Below, in pieces: positions 58,909 to 64,000 of a DNA stretch of 64,000 bases. The translations under genes were made by a program, and so were the position numbers. Within the stretch, counting starts at the first letter, position 1. Every line of letters begins with the position of its first letter. The notes under the pieces were generated by a model, which ran no database searches, was not told the origin of the DNA, and saw nothing but the letters and a program-made list of their open reading frames with translations. Source of the stretch: Panaeolus papilionaceus (taxonomy: Eukaryota > Basidiomycota > Agaricomycetes > Agaricales); the NCBI GenBank assembly GCA_015501605.1, contig JADNRZ010000011.1, positions 1,612,001 to 1,676,000 of the forward strand. The letters are read 5' to 3'.

Positions 58909-59823
58909 ATTGTATAGAACAAGAAGGAATAGAAATATGGGAGCGGTTGGTGAAGGTAAGAAAGGCTTTCCAAGGAAAACGCGAACTAAATATGTGATCG
59001 ACAATTTCCCTTTATAGAGAGCAGACAATGACGCTTAAGTGCATCACGTGTGCGCGTTTAGGGGCATAAGCTAAAGAGGAAGCAGGAGGAGATCCGAACT
59101 TTGCCCATTGGACACAAGTCTAGATGTGTCTGCCTTCTTCCCTAGCACAAAGAGGAGTGTCAGGACAATGCTTGGCCGAGTCATAGTGAGATAAGTACCA
59201 TCTACATGCTTTCTCTTCTTTGACAAACAAACAAACAAAGCGTGAGGATGTGTCAAAATCCGTATTAACTTCTCTTAGTTATGGGCCGTGGCCTCTGGCC
59301 TGGCATGTACGATTCCCAAGCTCTACTTCTGGTTTAATTTCGCGTGGAAAGGTCCACTTCATTTTTATCTCCCGCCTTTGTAACACGCTCGTACTTAGTT
59401 TTAGTAAATTAGACAGCCCTCCCTAAGATTCCTTTCGAAAGTAACTCGTTATCTAACGCTGACTCCGAGTCGAACCGCTCCCGTTCGAATGACTCTAGAG
59501 ATCACATGGGAGAGGGATTTTTATTACATAAAAGCTGGGATAAAGAACCATAAAGAACCACTCCCCTAAGGGGGACTCGCAAAAAAACTCTCAACAAAAA
59601 GAGGAGAAAAAAATTAATCCGAGCTAAATTGTTGCATTTATTTCATAAGAAAAAGGAACAAAACATAGCTGCAATCACACATCTTGCGCAGTATGAAATA
59701 GACTGTAAGTGAATTGTAAAGCGATATTGATAAACGGTCCAATACGGATCTATGAGAGGAAAGCACGACAAGAGTCTAGCATCATACGTACATCAGCTAC
59801 AGATCCAGAAGGAGTGGAATCAG
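58909..59823. other. Intergenic stretch
   Basis: Promoter of the six-exon gene and 3' flank of the F-box-like gene. A TTCGAA-containing stretch at 59455-59500 was checked for a tRNA and rejected. Nothing else seen. Confidence 0.4.
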
Positions 59824-61237
59824 TCAACGAAAGAGCTTACTTGTACCAAACGACTCCCAGTCAAAGAGTGGGTGGTGACTTGTTGAATCCTGTTCTGAAG
59901 CGTTGGCCTCCTGAATAACCATTGAGGTTGTAGAGTGGTCTCGGGAACTGCTTCGTATCCATGTTCGACGATGTGTAGATAAAGATTCGATGCATACTTG
60001 TGTAAGAGCTGTTGCGGAACAAAAGAGCACCGTGACCTGGTCTTGAAGGGAGTCATAGGTGAGCGGTGGCGGGAAATGGTCACATAGTTTTTCTGCATAG
60101 ACAGAAAGAAATTTGAGGTTACGAAACCTCAAAATGTCCATCGTTAAATCCTTAGAAAGTAACGTCAGCTGTATAAAAAGATGTTACCCTTTAAAATACC
60201 TTCGTTGGTGGATTCGTTATCCGTAACGTTTCCAAGGCGGGCAAGGCTGTTGCAATGTCCTGCATGGTCCAGAGGACTTCTTCCTCCGGGCAAAGCTCTA
60301 AATTCAAGGTCGTGATTGGATGGACTGCCATTGTTTCGAGGAGCCGTCTCCGACGCTCTGGCTTCCCGTCGTACTCGAATGGTATGAGCATATAACGCAC
60401 CGGTCTGCTTGCCCCACAGCTAGCTAGCGGATGTGGATTCGTAATCTCGAGTCGTGTAATCTGTCCCGGCTGAGTGAGCTCAGGAAAAAGTATATCTCCC
60501 ATTTCCCAGTGCGATATTCTAAGCGATTTAAGATTAGGAATTGGCCTCACTTCGCTCGGATTGGCATCATTTGGCGATCCGGACAGCCAAAGTGATATAA
60601 GCTTCCTTACGAACTGTTTCTCTGCCTCATGATTTGACTCCTGAACTGCCGTTGGTCTTCTACCGCCGAAGTTAATAGCAAGGAACTCGAGGGTAGCTCG
60701 TTGAATGGAAATGAGTTCTAAGAGTTTCGAAATCTCTTCGCTGCTACCGTCTGGCGAGAACCACTCCAATTTTCGAATCCGCGCGCCTCCCGATATCATG
60801 GCTCGTATAAAGCGTGGCCAGAAGTATTGGTATTTGGTTATGTCGCTAATGAAGCCGTGTCGCAAGATGAGCACATCGAGGTTGGCTAACCCTTCGATTG
60901 CGGAAAGGAGCACCCTGCTCAACGCTGTGTAATCTGTTTCCTCGCAAATGGAAAGGGACAATTGGCGAACGAGGAGCGAGAGTCGAGGCGATTTACTGAT
61001 GGTAGATAGAAATTTGACTTGAGAGTCGATGGTTGATTTTTGAAATCTTGGACGAGAGCAATCGCACCCCATAGCTGGTGGGTGCGCGTATAGATGGCTA
61101 GTCGCCTCATCGCAGAATGCCTTGTTGACAAGGGTAAGCGCAACTAATGTGCGCCGCCTATCGCTCTCATCGTTACAGCAGCACTCGATTGAGTGGATGA
61201 TATGGTTAATGACATCGAATGGAATAAATTGAGCCAT
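59824..61237 (-). CDS. F-box-like/LRR protein
   Basis: Two exons, 61237-60200 and 60150-59824, joined by a 49-nt intron in frame, about 454 aa. The N-terminus PFDVINHIIHSIECC followed by TLVALTLVNKAFCDEATSHLY is an F-box-like helix set. The body has irregular leucine-rich repeats (LVRQLSLSI, LANLDVLIL, LKSLRISHWEMGDI, ITRLEITNPHPLA, LRFRNLKFLSVYAEKL). It is typical of the large Agaricomycete F-box/LRR group, probably SCF substrate adaptors. A shorter, 31-nt intron is also possible at the junction, but 49 nt matches the other introns here. The C-terminal 60 residues are poorly conserved-looking and less certain. Confidence 0.7.
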
Positions 61238-61956
61238 ACTAGTCGGAAGTCAAGGAAATTAGGGAGGTGTTCTGGATCAGCCGTTACTCCCAACGCCAAT
61301 ATGAAGCAAATGATGGGAGAAACTTGGACGGTTTTGCGTTGGCAGCAAGTGATGCATGTGAGCAAGATTAGATTCAGCTGATAAACTTCTTGGTTGCGCC
61401 GTTTCGGGATCCAGGCTGTCGCCTCAAGAATTCAAGGCAGTACATACAACACTCATGGACAAACACGTTGATGATATATGCCATACATGCATTGATTGGA
61501 AAGGCTGACCTCAGACCTGAAGCAGCTTTGCAAATCCGAGGTGAGATATGCTCCGGCGTTTAGAAAGGTTTAGAAGCGAAAGAACCCAAGACAGTCCGGG
61601 ACCCGAGTAAAAATTTGTCAGAATTTAGATATGTGAGCGTCGACATCATCCGCCAAGGTCACCTGAAAGCCATCTGCACAACCAGGTTGATATTGAGTTT
61701 ATGTAGATTGTTTGGTAGCGAAGATGTGTTCTAGTGGTACAACCACACTATAGTATGGTAGATAAATATAGGCTGAGGGGCAGTGAACATACAATATTAC
61801 CACGAATACTGGGGACGTGGGGTGTATCCTATAACTCCGTAGCTTACGAAAAAGGGTGGTGTGTGATGCTAAATGATTGTTAGACGGAAGATTCTTGGGA
61901 TTAATGCAGCGGATCTAGGTATGTAACGCAAGGGAATGTGAAGGATGTTCAGATGT
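61238..61956. other. Intergenic stretch
   Basis: Promoter of the F-box-like gene and 3' flank of the membrane-protein gene. No feature recognised. Confidence 0.4.
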
Positions 61957-63292
61957 TCAACGAATACTTTTCGAGCTCAGAGAGTCATTTCTGAGCTTCT
62001 TTGGAATGTCTTGCATCTGGGGGTGATCGTCCACAACGGTGTGTAGCGCGATGCTGTTTGACGACGAAACCTGCCAATCGAGGACGCCTGTATCAGCGGC
62101 GTTGATGATATCTCGCGACCAGGCACGGTCTTGGGCCATGCGCAGGATAATTAACATTCTCGTCAAGGCCTGCAATCCATTGAAAAATAAATGGGCAATC
62201 AGTAAGCAGATTATTGTGTCTGATGGCAACAATGTAGTTCAGGGTCGAAACAGGGTGCGACTATGGAATGGAAATTCCCGACCATCGGAAGTGTGATGAA
62301 TGTCGATGCAACGCGAGCGACTCACCAAGACGTATGTATAAGGCTGCTGGAACACGTCCTGCACCCAGCTGTTCCTTGTGCGAAGAATGAGATATGTCAT
62401 AACCCACAGGGTGAAGAACGCTCCACTCTCAACAAATATTGTTATTGTTGAGTTATACAACGACGCCTGCAGCCGCCCCAGCACGCGTTCAGCCTTGTGT
62501 CGCATCATAAAGAGGCGAGTGCTGATGAGGCCCGTGAACATAATGTTCAAGGCCACACAGAGGCCATAGAAGACATCCCCGTATTGCATGAATTGCTCCA
62601 TCTTGAGCCGGCCTGTTTCGTTAAGAAGAAGGGGGAGGGACATGGCTGGAAGCGGTGGAGTTAGTATCGGAAAGGGTATGGCTCTAAAGTGTACAGACCA
62701 ACTCGGGCAAGATAAACGAGGGCAGGAGGAATTGCTATCCACCGTCTATCCCATAAGATGATGATGCGGTAGATCTGTCGAAAGCCAACATGAAGCATGG
62801 AGATGAAGACTCAATACAAGTTGAACATACCATGATCCAATCACTCATCCACGCGAGGAGGGTTGAGCTAATAGGGTACATACACAATCCATCAACGTCC
62901 ACGCAACAGTGATCTCAAACAGTTCCTCCTACCAGACCGTGCTCATCACACTAAACCAATTCCCAGCGTTGGCCATCGCTATTTCCTTAGGATGGGGTTT
63001 ACTCCTCTCCACGACATAGATAACCTCGGCCAGCTTGAACTTCCCCACAAATGCCACCGTAGCCAATGGTGCCAGAAGACTGGAGTATATCACAATGCCC
63101 CAGAAAACGCGCCCACGTTTTGGCTTCCGCAGAAGAACTTGTGTGAGTTGGATGTAAAGCATCACCAGTGCACCTGTTCAAAAGGTGTTATTACAGTCGA
63201 GGGAAATCATATCTCAAGGACGTACCATAAGCCAGTGCAGAGAGGAAAATGCCATCGAAGCATGCGCGGTCGGCCTGAGTCGTTGCTTCCAT
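61957..63292 (-). CDS. Seven-helix fungal membrane protein of unknown function
   Basis: Six exons on the minus strand: 63292-63226, 63173-62933, 62867-62831, 62774-62699, 62645-62326 and 62169-61957, totalling 954 nt (317 aa), all in frame. Start MEATTQADRACFDGIFLSAL. Seven hydrophobic segments are visible: GIFLSALAYGALVMLYIQL, FWGIVIYSSLLAPLATVAFV, a segment around LLAWMSDWIMIYRIIIL, WIAIPPALVYLARV, FYGLCVALNIMFTGLIS, IFVESGAFFTLWVMTYLIL and TYVLALTRMLIILRM. The DWIMIYRIIILWDRRW stretch matches the Wrxyvlwxr region of a large Basidiomycete membrane-protein group. No signal peptide. The small 37-nt exon is notable. Sensor or receptor roles have been proposed for such families but nothing here shows it. 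Confidence 0.75.
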
Positions 63293-64000
63293 CGCCAACG
63301 AGGCGTTGTTGGACTGCGAGGTGTAACGACTGCTTCACGCAAGTGGGTGAAGGGTGAGATCAAAATGAAGCGAATATACCGCGGGTTATTTAGGTACTTA
63401 TCTGTTTCGAGGGGAACCGTGGGTGAGCAGGACGAATGTGGAAACATGTCTGTGAAGCATGTTCGGCCGCATTCTTCTCCCCAAGGGACCCTTGTGGTGA
63501 TCTATGATGGCCTGTGGAAGTAGAATGATAGTGAACAAGAGTGATTGATGGCCGGTGTTCCTGCCCTGCCATCCGTGGGGCCTTCGACTTTTGACGAGTT
63601 TCGGTTATCCCCATGTATTGGGATGAAGCACGCCAGCCCAATGAGAAGCGCAGAAGACGGAATAACCTCCCCAACATAACTACATCTTCTATATGAGTGC
63701 TTAATTATGGGATGCGTTTTATCAGTCAGCACCAATTGTAGATCATGATGAAGTACAGTCAGCACAAAACAAGTGGAGAATGACGGCTGATAGAAGCGAC
63801 CCTGAGTTAGGCCGGTTTATCTTCATAACAGTATCCTTGACATCTGTAGGAATCTGGCACTACGTCGACTGAGCAGCTTAAACGTTAAATTCGTATAAGT
63901 TTACACCGACAGGCCAGGTAAAATCCGACATTGCAGGGGCTAAAACAGTATCCCATCTTCATGCCAACTTTTCGTACTCGATGCTCGCCAGAACAAACGC
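63293..64000. other. Right window edge, no gene recognised
   Basis: Upstream region of the seven-helix protein gene; short frames only. A gene extending beyond the window cannot be excluded. Confidence 0.35.

Noticed and set aside
59455..59500. TTCGAA/GGTTCGACTC pattern resembling a tRNA T-arm
   Set aside because: No 5-bp T-stem and no D or acceptor stem around it.

Overview
This window is nuclear DNA of a filamentous basidiomycete, most likely an Agaricomycete (mushroom-forming fungus). Genes are split by many short GT-AG introns of about 48-80 nt. The gene content includes families expanded in Agaricomycetes: a FunK1 protein kinase, DUF6699 proteins, F-box/LRR proteins, a DUF5648 secreted pair and seven-helix membrane proteins. 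No rRNA, tRNA, CRISPR or prokaryotic-style operon was found. All gene models are read by eye from splice signals and family motifs.

Left part (1-11.2 kb): the 3' end of a UBR7/mlo2-type E3 ligase, then a metabolic stretch with an acyl-CoA oxidase-like enzyme (minus), a monocarboxylate-type MFS transporter (plus) and an FAD monooxygenase (plus). These are separated by 1-2 kb of mostly unrecognised DNA. Centre-left (12.4-26.9 kb) is a dense conserved housekeeping block on the plus strand: an Ase1/PRC1/MAP65 spindle midzone protein, the DNA polymerase epsilon catalytic subunit (about 2240 aa) and a Kin4-like CAMKL kinase.

27-37 kb: a broken C2H2 zinc-finger gene, a tandem pair of secreted DUF5648 proteins that share their upstream DNA, a MATE transporter and a single-exon F-box protein. 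37.3-46.5 kb is gene-poor and repeat-rich. It holds a 2.2-kb element with 513-bp terminal inverted repeats that appear identical, a nested inner inverted-repeat element, a 0.78-kb MITE-like element and one cupredoxin gene.

46.5-64 kb: an apparently intact paralogue of the broken zinc-finger gene in opposite orientation, a P-loop G-domain protein, two adjacent DUF6699 paralogues, WASP/Las17 (plus), a FunK1 kinase with lost catalytic residues and a probable frame break, an inverted-repeat element, a six-exon orphan gene, an F-box-like/LRR protein and a seven-helix membrane protein.

The strongest items for follow-up are the long-TIR element with nested structure, the zinc-finger paralogue pair (one dead, one with a possible intron-split start codon), the degenerate FunK1 kinase, and the DUF5648 duplication.
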